DNA of 60,000 nucleotides. Origin: Polytrichum commune. Lineage: Eukaryota > Streptophyta > Polytrichopsida > Polytrichales > Polytrichaceae. This document shows positions 22,298 through 32,070 of the stretch, in pieces. How positions within the stretch are numbered: the stretch's first letter is position 1; every line of letters begins with the position of its first letter. Location of the stretch: assembly GCA_950295325.1 (NCBI GenBank), contig OX485803.1:58049554-58109553 (forward strand), in the 5' to 3' direction. Below the pieces are notes generated by a model that was not told the DNA's origin, did no database searches, and saw nothing but the letters and a program-made list of their open reading frames with translations. The position numbers and the translations under genes are program-made.

Positions 22298-23185
22298 TTA
22301 GGGTTGAATGTTTTGTATGTTGTCGGTTAATATTGCTAAGTCGTCCGCGTATGCCGTGGTGGTGCATGTGGATGTGGATGTATTAAAGTGATATCCAAGG
22401 TTGTCTTTTTCTAACCAACGGAGTAGAGGTTCAAGGAATATGATAAATAAATAGGAGCTAAGAGTGTCCCCTTGTATGATGCCGCGACTTATTTTTATTG
22501 GGGGTGTTGTGCCGAAGGTATTACCAGCGAAAGAAGTGGTGGAATTTTTGTAGATGTTGCCAACTATTTCTATGGCGTCTATGGAGAAACCTAGGTCTTC
22601 CATGAGGGCAAGTAGGCGGGCGTGGTCGATAGATCCGAAGGCGTTGCGGAAGTCAATGTATGTAAGGTAGATATCCTTGGTGGTGAGTCTAGTATCTTCG
22701 AGGGCGGCAATTATCATTTGAATTTGTCGGGATGTGTTTCGTTGAGGTTGAAAGCCTTCTTGACTAAAGTGTAATATTCTATATGTTTCTCTGTAATTGG
22801 TAAGGAGAGTCGTTATGGTACTAGTAAATAATTTATATATGGTGTTGGCAAGGGTGATTGGTCTATAGTTGGCTAGGTGGATGGGGTCGTCTTTTTTATG
22901 TAGTAGGATGGTTTTATTGTGTTTCCAGGAGTTTGGGATTTCTCTTTGTTTGTAGCATTGCCGAAAGAATAGAAAGAGCATATCGTGGTATTGCGGGGGT
23001 AAAAAATTTATTATATCGTTTGATATGTTGTCCAGGCCGGGGGCTTTCCCCCGAGTTAGTCTTTTGACGCATTTGTCATATATTGCCCGAGTGAATTGGG
23101 TGCTAATAAGTGAGTTATGTGGGCCTCTTTTGTCAAGTATGATTCCATTATTTGTGTGCCATGGATATTTGCGTATGGCGCACAT
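22298..23185 (-). pseudogene. LINE ORF2, reverse transcriptase core
   Basis: 295 codons holding the RT fingers and palm. Visible motifs: GKAPGLDNISNDII, NYRPITLANTIYK, motif A YIDFRNAFGS (D178), motif B GIIQGDTLSS and motif C YADD (D281, D282). The catalytic triad is intact. The frame continues upstream in the same phase to the homopolymer shift at 23915-23921, but that stretch has three nonsense codons: TGA at 23711-23713, TAA at 23567-23569 and TAA at 23501-23503. Downstream it ends at TAA 22298-22300, beyond which the same phase carries on. Each stop is one C-to-T step from CGA or CAA. Confidence 0.92.
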
Positions 23186-23765
23186 GGATGCGTTTGGATG
23201 GTCTATGATATCTTCACATAACGGGGCTTGCCTATGGAATGATGCTTGTTGGGTATGGTATATTTCGTTGGCTATATCTGTGAGTTTGGTTAGGATGTTA
23301 CCTTTGGAGTTTTGTATGCAATCGAGGGAGCTTGCGGTTGTGAGGTGGAAGATTTTATTGTGAATAGTTTTTTGTTTGATATTTAGTAATGTTCTATATT
23401 TTGTGATAGTGGTGCGACAGTTAATCGATGTTTGCTTGGTGACGATTTTGTGTGCTTGAGTTTTGGCATTTTTACCAATGGTGGCTAGTTTGTCTATCCA
23501 TTATATGTGTTCTGTTTGGTTGGTGGAGAGGGGCAGAGTATTAATGGTGGGTATTAGTAGTAGTGATTATATATCCGGGTTGTGTTGTAGGTGTGTATAT
23601 GGATGTTGGTATGCGGTGCGGATTGCTTTCCGGATGGTATCGTGAATTTTTAATTGGTGTTTCCATGCTTTTTGTTGTGTTCTAGGGAGGAATCCTCCTT
23701 GAGCTTTGGCTCAGGTGGGGAGTGATGGTGTTGGTTGTGTGATGCAAGTTTTTTCAATGCACTTG

Positions 23766-26168
23766 CTAAGTGAGTTTATGATGTCTTGGAGGTGGTTTTG
23801 TGTTTCTTCCCATTGTATTGGAGTGAGTTGCTCTTGTTGGAGGATTTGTATGAGGTTCATTATTGCTAAGTTTTGTTCGTCTAGGAATGTGGTTTGTAAG
23901 TTTTGTAGATTGATGGGGGGGAATGGGGTATGTTATCCTAGGATTACTAGGGGGATTTTGTGTGTCTTTGCTAATAATACTGTTGGAGGGTAGTTGGAGT
24001 TGTACCGGGTAGTGGTCAGAGTTTTGGTTGAGATTGGTGATTGTGTGGCATTGTATGTGGTTAAGGTTAGGGTGGTTAGAGTAGAATCCATCGATGTGAC
24101 TGGTTGAGGTGTAATTGTGGCCTCCTTGTCTTGTGAAACTATCTTGGTTGTTAATCGCGTGGAGGCTTATTGTGTTGATGAAGCGGGCCCATTCGTAGTC
24201 TATGGGGTTCGGGGAGGATTGGAGACCATTGGATGTTCTACCTTTTAGTAGTATATCGCGATTGAAGTCCCCCGCTAGGATGATTAGGTGGTTTTGGTGG
24301 CGGTGAATTAAGCTTTGGATTTGGATTTGTATGTCACTTATGAGGTGTGTATCTTGGGGGTGTGTAGGCATGTACATATTTAGTAGTAGTATTGGTATGA
24401 TGGGTTTGTTGGTGATAAGTATGGCTTGTAGGTAAGGTGATATTGGGCTTGGAGTGGGGATTTTGTTTATATTTTCATTTGTGTAGATGGATTTGGATAT
24501 TAAGGCTAGGATGCCTCCTCTAGCCATAGTAGGCCCGGCATATCGGTTGTGTTTGCAAGTTGTGTTATTGGAGTTATTATATATGACTTTATAGTTTTGG
24601 AGTTTCCTATCTATATAGGATGTGGATTTGTGTTGTTGGATTTTGGTTTCTTGAATGAGTATAATGTGTGGGTTTTTGTGTAGTGTATGTGTGAGTTCTT
24701 GAATGCCTGGTAGGCTAGAACTAATACATCCCGTGTTCCAGGTGACTATGGTTAGGGTTGTGGTGTGGTCGTTGTGCGTGGGTGCGGCTGCTTGTGGTGT
24801 GTGGTTGGAGTTTTCATATCTTGTGTTGGGGTGGTATCCCCTTATAGGTTGTGTACATTTGATTAGTTCTGCTAGGATTTTCTGGGGGATGTGGAGGAAT
24901 TCCATTTCTAAGTTGTGTGTGGTTATTGGGTGACCTGTAGCTATGTTGTCATTGATGTAAGTGTATACATGTGGTATGGTGGTGATTTGGGTGGTGGGGA
25001 TGGGTATGATGTGTTGTGCATTGGAGTGCGTGTGGGGAGGTTGATTATGTAGCCTTCGTAGAATGGTGAGGCATCTTGGGTCTAGGTTGTCGGTCATTTG
25101 TTGGTTACATATACTAGGAATGGGGCTATAAGCTATTATGAATGCATATAGTTGGTAGTTGGTTGGGTATTTAGAGAGGAGAGAGCTATGTGTGCGTAGG
25201 TGGGTTAGGTCATGATTTTGGGGTTGGTGGATGGGTTGGTTTAGGTAGGGTCTAAATAATTCTTCAAGGTGTGCATATTGGCTTTTGAGTGTGATTGTGT
25301 TATGTATGAAGTATTGTTTTTGTCGTTGGGTGTATTCTATTTGGAGGTTGTGTAGGATGTGCGGGGAGGAGCCCGGGTTTGTGTGGATATCACCGCCTAA
25401 AAGAATGATAGTGGAATTGTTCCATGTATAATATTTGGTGATTTTATTTTTCGGGGTTCGAAGGTGTGTGTGGGTTATGTACCTTATGTTGCCTATATAT
25501 GTTGTGGTGTTTATGGGTAGGGATAATGGTGCTTGGTGTTTTAGTATTGTACTTGGGGTGATGTTTTGTGTGTTGTGGGGGTGATAGAGGTTATGGCAAG
25601 GCGAGGTGGCATAATTGTTGTGATTTGTTTGGTATGGGAAGTTTTGGTGTGTTAGGGATAATGTTGACTTATATGGCGTTGGATTGTGGTGATGAGCGGA
25701 TGTTATCGAAAGGATGAGGATAGCGAATAGTGTATAGGCTAGGGGAGGGGTGGGTAGGGTTGATTTGTGAGAGTTTTTATATGTGTTGTTTGTTTGTGTG
25801 ATGTTTGTTGGGATTTTGTGATCCGGTATTATATGTATTTGGGTGTATAGGTCTTTGTGTGTATAGATATTTAGGTAGTAGTTTTTTATTATTTGATTGA
25901 GACTAATGATGTTGGCGTGTGAGACAATTGTATTAATTTTGATGGATGGAAGTGTATGCTTTTTATTATTAATAAAAAAATAGGTAGTACAAAGTATGTG
26001 TATGACTATCATCCATGTATATGCTATGGCTAGTCTATTCATGAGGGGGGGGTATAGACCTTTGTGTGAACTTAATGGGGAGTTCCTATAGTGGGAGTTG
26101 TGGAAGCCCGGTGGTGCTAGTTGAGGTCGCCCGCATGTGTGTTGGTGTGAGCCCAAAATGGTGCCCAC
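23766..26168 (-). pseudogene. LINE ORF2, N-terminal part with 2A-like motif and APE endonuclease
   Basis: 800 codons; the first codon here is GTG and the true start is unsure because the region just upstream is interrupted. Residues 44-66 and 142-158 are hydrophobic. GGDIHTNPGS (258-267; 25368-25397) resembles the 2A-like GDxxxNPGP motif found near the N terminus of several LINEs, with Ser replacing the final Pro (TCC from CCC). The APE-type endonuclease spans about 470-725 with all catalytic signatures: TWN (N478), QET (E507), GDFN (D634, N636), SHID (D693) and SDHYP (D718, H719). This domain nicks target DNA to prime reverse transcription. The true frame leaves at residue about 750 because a C run (23915-23921) has one extra base; the last 50 residues listed here are out of frame. 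Confidence 0.88.
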
Positions 26169-26401
26169 ATGCGTTCTTAACCCTTTGAAACTATTAGAAG
26201 TTATGTTTTGATGTTTTATGATTATTCACAAAAACATAAAAAGAGTGAGGCTTGAGTGAAGTTATGTTTAGATCTTAGGTTGATTAGAAGTTTAGCGGTG
26301 TGAAGAAAGTTCCTTAGTTAGGTGAGCATAGTGTGTGGTGAACCAAGGGTGGCTCCTTGAGTTAACTATTTGATTTAGGATCTATGTTGTTGGTTTAAGA
26401 G

Positions 26402-26579
26402 TTGAAGGCTTAAATGATAGGATGGGAGCTTACAAAGTAGGAAATGATCAAAAGATTTATCTTGAGCCTTGGGGGTGTTTACCTACTCCCTTGAAGGCTT
26501 AAAGGATAGGATGAGAGCCTACAAAGTAGGAAATGATCAAAAGGTTTATTTTGAACCTTGGGGGTGCTCATCTACTCCC
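26402..26579 (+). repeat. 89-bp tandem repeat, two copies
   Basis: Copy 1 is 26402-26490 and copy 2 is 26491-26579. Both start TTGAAGGCTTAAA, share ACAAAGTAGGAAATGATCAA and end CTACTCCC, with about a dozen differences. They sit directly upstream of the TATATAA at 26590, the place expected for LTR U3 enhancer repeats. Confidence 0.92.
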
Positions 26580-26944
26580 TTTCACCTCACTATATAATCC
26601 TCACTCTCCCCTCTCCCTCTCCCTCTCCTTCTTTCCTTTGTGTTCCTTAGCACCCCACGTGTTATGAGTGTGGGTGTGGGAACCAAAAAAGGAGCACGTG
26701 TGTGTGCAAGGTCTCAAGGTGAAGAACCAAGACTAATTAGCCTTGAAGTTAGTTGACACTTGTTAGGAGTAGTCTTTAGTTTGAGGCATTTAGAGCTTAG
26801 CTCGTTGTGTTCAACTTATAGAATTTAAACTTATATCATTTAAATTTATAGTGTTTAGAATTATGACATTTAGAATTGTAGCATCTAGATTCATGTTAGA
26901 TTTAAAGCATTCAACCTTGTAGGCTTTAAGGCGGAGGCCACTTA

Positions 26945-27120
26945 GGCTAGCTGCTGGTTTGAAGTTGGAGGCAGTCGGCTTAGTTGCTGGTTTGAAGTTG
27001 GAGGCAGTCGGGCTTAGCTGCTGGTTTGAAGTTGGAGGCAGTTAGGCTTAGCGGCTGGGTTGAAGAGGGAGGCTAGTTAGGCCTAGCGGCTGGGTTAAGT
27101 AGAGCCAGTTAGATTTAGCG
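26945..27120 (+). repeat. Tandem repeat of about 33 bp, five degenerate copies
   Basis: Units resemble GGCTTAGCTGCTGGTTTGAA followed by GTTGGAGGCAGT. The first three are nearly identical; the last two drift to GCGGCTGGGTTGAAG or GCGGCTGGGTTAAG. The array lies within the probable solo LTR, downstream of its TATA box. Confidence 0.85.
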
Positions 27121-27994
27121 AATGGGTTAAGAAAGAATCTAGTTCCAACTAGTTATGCACTCCCGAGTCTAAGCTAGATCGACAAGCTAAGTTACTACTA
27201 GTTAGTGAGGATGGTTAATTAGACTAATTAGTTAGGCTAGAGGGTTAGGCTAGTTGGGTTAGGCTAGTTGGTTTAGTGATTGCATTATAAGATGAAGTTG
27301 GGAAAGATTTGTGAGGGACTTGTGGAAGAGGAGGTAATGTTAAGTTATATAAGTATTTTTCAACACTTGTATTAAAACTTATGTGCCTCATGGAATCAAC
27401 ACATCATAGCCTCAGCAAGGTGTCATGCACCAGTGAAGAATCGACAGCTAGAACCAAAGTTGCAAGGGGGAAATCATTGAAGGCATGCGTGGCAAAGGTA
27501 GTGGGGTGGATTCTGGAAAAAGCCAAGGATGTGTCTATGCACGAGGTTCACACTAATAAAATGTCATGATTTGAATTAAGTTAGAAACTCATCAAGGTAG
27601 AATGTACATCCCTTGTTACCACAAGTTGGTATGTTACACATGTGATCTCCAAACCTATTACCCGGATTAGGACGCTTAAGGGTGGTAGGTTTGGCCTCAC
27701 AGTTGGTGAGGGATGCGCTTGGTGCGGATGGAAGTCGCGCGATGTTTGTGTGGGGGGGTCCGGTGAGGTAGCGGCCAAAGTTTGCATGATGTTGTGTATG
27801 CGATTGTTCGATTGTTGAAACTCCATAGCCATGGCACTCATTATGTTGTGTATGTTGGTTGCGTGGGTCTTGAGGGTGTCCGTGGAAGCCTCTACACGCA
27901 TATCCGTATTGAGATTGATATTGTGAGTGAGTGTTGTGAGTTTGTCGTCCATTGTTTCAGTGAGCTCCTTCATGGCTTTGGTGAAGAGTTTCTC

Positions 27995-30514
27995 CTAAAC
28001 TAGTGGAGATGATGTGGCGGTGTTGTGTATTGCTTGAGCCTTTTGAGCAATGGCCTCACGTACGGGGGCTTGTGCGAGCCGGATGGCGGTTTGGTTGGGT
28101 TCGGTGCCGTCTATACTCCCTTTGTGTGGCACAAAGTCTACTCGTCTACCAAGGATGTATGTAGACTTATGTAGCCACTCCGTGTACACCGCTGCATTGA
28201 GGCATTGTACATGACACCATCCGGCTTGTCGGTCATCGTCAAGGTTGGTCTTATGTCCGAAAGTGACCCCGGTGATGTTCTCCTCGCCAAATAGCCTCTT
28301 GAGAGTTTTGGTGATTGTGGATTGGGACTCACGTTGGGGTAGGTTATTAGCCACAAGTGTGGTACTAATCCTTAGCTCCGACGGGTTGCTCATGTCCTTA
28401 TCCTTTGTAATGTTTACCTTGAGTCTTTCGGCATGGAAAGTGAGCCCGTTGGTGAGGATGTCCGCTTTGGCTTCCTCGGTGGTGAGGGTGATGAAGGCGA
28501 AGTCCCTATCCGTCTCCGATTTGGTGAGGGAGAGAATTTCTACCTCCCGCCCATCGTAGTAGAAATCCTTCATGAGACTCCGGAGTATATCCAATGCCGT
28601 GTGATTGTGGAGGGCTTCGCCCTTAAGGTGGAGCCTCATGTTCTCTGCCTTGGTGATGAGCTCGAAGCCTTTCTCCACTTTCCCAATGCTCTTCTCTCCA
28701 TCTCCCATGGTCATGACAAAGGTTTTTTCCCCTCGGAGTAGTGCTAGCCCGTCTCGCATTGGGAATTGAAGATGTATTTTGACGAATCCGGCCCAATTCC
28801 TTGTAACTGTGTTGATACCAATGTCGATTGGATTGGAGTAGGTGGTACCTAAGGGCATGTTCATGATCCGGAGTCTCTCTAAGCATGCGGTTTTGACTTC
28901 TCTCCGGTTGAGTTTCTTGTAGTCTCCATCGAATCGGATGGTTACATGGAAACCTTCGGTGAGGCCCGTGTCTTGCGATGTCTTCTCGTATGTGGGGATT
29001 TGTGTGAAGTGTAGATGTTGGCCGGTTACCGCATCCGGGCGTTCATTGGGGTAGAGGATTTGCTTGGTTCTCGGAAATGCCCTTCTTAGCGTACGGAATT
29101 CGAGTACCTCATTTGTGGGTGTGCCGATGGCGGCGAATTCTTCATCGGGGTGTTTCTCCTTCAACTCCTTCTTGCCTAGTTGTATGGCTAGTGTCTCATG
29201 CATTTGGAATCCAAGCCACATGTGACCGGTCATGTCGATGCTTAGTGTGGCCATCCTTCGTGCTCTTGTGTTGGAGGATGTTGGTGTGGACTTGTGGGGG
29301 ATGCCGAGCGTGGAGGTGGCGGTGTAGTCATCAGCTTTCCTCCTTTTGGTGGATTGGCTTTCCGAGACGTCCTCAATTCGTGGGTTGCGGTATTGAAGAG
29401 TTTGGGGCACGCTTTCGGTATGGTGTGCGGAGTTGTTGGGCGGGATGCGGGCGGCATGTTGGGGAGTGTGCTCGTATGTCGTTTGTAAAGAACTACCTCC
29501 TCTCTCCGGGGACACATTCTCAAGTTGAGCGTCCATGTCAAGGTCTTCGTCGATGTCGGACGCGTGTGGTTGGGGGACGTGATTTGATAGCTGGGACGCA
29601 TGCGGGATTGGCGGCTGTGCAAGTACCTGTTGTCGAAACTCTGAGTACTGGTTGTTGAGTGAGGGTGGCTGCTTTGTACCTGACTGTAGGTTAGAATTTT
29701 CCATGAGAATCGGAGCTTGGATCAGTGAGTTACCTTGCTTGTGTTTTGCTTTTCGATGTTGGGCTTGAGATGGTGCTGGGTGAAGGGTGGGCACGGTGAT
29801 GGGGAGTCTTGTGCTGGGGTGGCGGTGTGTTCGGGCTGGTTGTTGTGGTGGGTTGGCTCTGATTGTGTCCTTGGTGTGGGCGCTCACTAATTGTGCTTGC
29901 TGGGGTCGTGCAGGTGCTTGTTCGGTGGTCTGGTGCTGCGGCGCTGCTCCCCGATGTTGTAGAAGTAGCCTCGGCCGTTGCCTGATTTTGGAGTGCAGGT
30001 TGGTGGCGTGGCTGATTGCGGCATTTGGGGGTGGTGTCGACTGGGTGGCCTGTTGTTGGGGGTGGCAGTGTCTGCTGGGCGTTGCTCCTCCTTGGTGGGT
30101 GTGCGTCGGCAGGTGCTGATTCGGAGGTGGTCGGTGTTGTGGTGCGGTCGGGGTTGCTTGCCACTCCTGAAATGCGATGGTGGATTGTGAAGGGTGTCTG
30201 GGGGGTGGCGGTTGAATGGTTGGTGAATGTGTTGAGATGAAGGGGAGGGAGGTGTGAGGGACTCTGCTGGGGGGAGGGGGTGGGATGTGCGGAGTGGAGA
30301 GAGGGGTGAGAGTGGGTAGGGAGAGAGTGTTGTAGAGGGAGAAGATGTGTGTGGATTGGGAGATGGGGTGAGGTAGAGAATGTGAGCGCGGGGTGTTGTT
30401 GGCTGAGAAGTGCTGAGTGAGAGAGGTGAGTGCTGGATGGTGGTTTGTGGGGTGTGTTAAGTATTGGGGTGTAGGTGTGGTTATGGGTTGGTGGGTTGTG
30501 ATTTTTGTGGCCAC
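27995..30514 (-). pseudogene. LINE ORF1, probable nucleic-acid-binding protein
   Basis: 839 codons. The N-terminal half is low-complexity (Pro, His, Thr, Gln, Ser) with no early ATG; an overlapping frame starting at ATG 30671 reaches 29730, so a frameshift may join them and the start is unsure. The ordered C-terminal half, from about MATLSIDMTGHMW onward, has two segments like RNA-recognition folds, one with GFVKIHLQF and one with AGWCHVQCLNAAV, as expected for an ORF1 RNA-binding protein. The stop at 27995-27997 is TAG; the same phase continues to about 27610 with a coiled-coil-like stretch (LTETMDDKLTTLTHNIN), so the stop is probably a CAG-to-TAG mutation and ORF1 originally ran on to the LTR insertion point. 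Confidence 0.75.
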
Positions 30515-30671
30515 TTGTCAGTGCTTGAGGTAGGGGCCAGGTGTGTTGCGGCATTTTTTGGGGATGGTCCCAGGAGGAGCGAGGTTTATGTGTGGGCTCG
30601 AATTGGGTAGGAATGAACTGTAGTGTGTGTTTAAAGAGTGTGTGTGGGTGTGCGATTTTGTCTTTGTGCAT

Positions 30672-32058
30672 AGTGGGTGTGTTTTTTTCCGTTTTGAGGA
30701 GTTGTAGGCTGTTGTGTGTAGGTTGTGTGGTGGGTGTGGGGGTGGTGTTTTTGGTGGGGTGAGGTGTGTATGTGTTGTGTCTTGCTGGGGTGTCTTTTAA
30801 CGTAAGGTTTGTGTCAGTGGTTTGATTTGGGGTGTGGTTTCGGAGGAGTGGCGTTGCTGATGCGGTGGGTCTCGGAGTGTCTGGGTATGGCGGCGTTTCA
30901 GTGAGTTTCGATGTGGTGCTGTGGGGCGTGGCCTCTGGCTGGTGCAGGTATGTAGTTTCGGCCCTTATGTTAGTTTCTTGGGGTGCGGGAGTGTTGGGTC
31001 TGATGGCTGGGTTTGGGTGTTTTGTAGGAGGAAGAGTGTTGTAGGGGAGAGGGGTGGGGGTAAGTTTTTCGTGTGTATTCCGATGTGGGTTTCTTGGGTT
31101 GTGTTTGTATTGGGGTTGTGTTTTTGTGAGGGTTTGATGTGGGTTTTGGGTGGTGGTGGGAGGGGGCTGTTTCCTTTGTGTTGGCTTGCGGCTGGGCGAG
31201 TTTCGGGGGCGTGCGGTAGTATTCCCTCAGGGGTTTTTTTGTGCGTGCTTTGTGATCTGTGTGAGTCTGCGTAGGTTATCTCGAGATGTTGTTCTCTGTG
31301 TGGGTGTTTGTATGGATTGGCTGTGTGTGGTGTTTGTGTGGGAAAGGGGGGTTATGGTGTATACATGTGTGCTGGGAGGTATGTAGTATGTGATGCCGAG
31401 ATGTCGGGCGGTGGTTGTTGTGCGCTCGTTGGGTGGGTGTTGTGCAAGCCTGCCTGAGGTGGGTGCAGGAGTGGGTGGACGCCCACAGTCGCTGTGGATT
31501 CGGCATCTCCTTCAGCTCCTAAGTTCGGTGTGGTCGCTGTGGAGTCTGCGGCTCCGGCGTTCGGTGTGGCAAGATCTTCGATGGAGCCTTCGCCGACTTC
31601 TGTGGGGCTTGCTGGTCGGTGCATGGGCGATGCACCTGGTGTAGCAGATCCGTCGTTGTCTGCTCCTCGAGGCCTTGTAGGGGAGCAGTTGGGTGATGTG
31701 CAGGGGGTTTGTGGGATGGAGTTTCAAATCTAGTTGGTGAATGGGAGGGGTGTCTGTGAGCTGGATCTTGAGTTTAGGGTTAGGGAGAAGTGTAGCAGGT
31801 ATAATAGATATGTGTTCAAGCCCTCTAGTGTGGCTGATTAGTGCCCAAAATACTAATAAAGTTGTGAGTTGTTGGATCTGATTGCCTCGGCTCCATAGTC
31901 TGTGAATGTTTGCTTCTTTTGCTGCAATCGTGTGTGCCTCCGCTGTGGGTGAGACGGGCGATCTGGTACAGGATAGTTCCTGAGTGCGTCGTGTTGTCTC
32001 CGGATGCTCCTTCGCTGCAGCCTCTCTGCCTCTCGCCATCCTCCTCTCTCGCTCGTCC
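30672..32058 (-). other. LINE 5' leader with short domain-less frame
   Basis: The sense strand begins near 32058 directly after the target duplication. A frame from ATG about 32039 to 31512 contains a hydrophobic run (LTTLLVFWALI) and an Arg/Ser/His-rich tail; a frame at 31352-31624 overlaps it. Neither has a recognisable domain. This may be a 5' UTR or a small upstream ORF. The rest, 30672-31350, is A/C-rich on the sense strand and apparently untranslated. Confidence 0.5.
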
Positions 32059-32070
32059 GTTGCTATCCAA
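32059..32070. repeat. Right target-site duplication of the LINE
   Basis: GTTGCTATCCAA, identical to 18303-18314 at the 3' end of the element. Confidence 0.88.

Larger units (their letters stand above)
26186..27609 (+). mobile_element. Probable solo LTR inserted in the LINE
   Basis: This segment lacks the A/C-rich skew of the surrounding LINE sense strand. It is flanked by CCCTT at 26181-26185 and 27610-27614, starts with TG, and has features of an LTR read on the plus strand: two 89-bp tandem copies upstream of a TATATAA box (26590-26596), a pyrimidine-rich stretch after it, and an AATAAA signal near 27554. Removing it joins the LINE ORF1 frame to sequence leading smoothly into ORF2. The 3' end reads TACAT rather than the canonical CA, so the exact boundary is uncertain, and no LTR-element proteins are present. 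Confidence 0.55.
18315..32058 (-). mobile_element. Full-length but dead non-LTR retrotransposon, Dualen/RandI-like
   Basis: A 13.7-kb element on the minus strand, defined by the 12-bp duplication GTTGCTATCCAA at both ends. Order 5' to 3': leader of about 1.4 kb (32058-30672), ORF1 (from about 30671 to 27995 and beyond), a probable solo LTR inside it (26186-27609), ORF2 (26168-18470), a short 3' UTR with hairpins and a TTTTC-repeat tail. The sense strand is strikingly rich in A and C and poor in G, and this skew starts and stops near the duplications. ORF2 combines APE endonuclease, reverse transcriptase, RNase H and a C-terminal restriction-like endonuclease, the combination known from Dualen/RandI LINEs of green algae. 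Without the solo LTR the element is about 12.3 kb, long for a LINE. It cannot be autonomous now because both frames are broken. Confidence 0.85.

Noticed and set aside
29077-29658. 193-codon plus-strand frame inside the LINE
   Set aside because: Antisense shadow of LINE ORF1, rich in Cys, Trp, Arg and Gly as expected from the complement of an A/C-rich strand.
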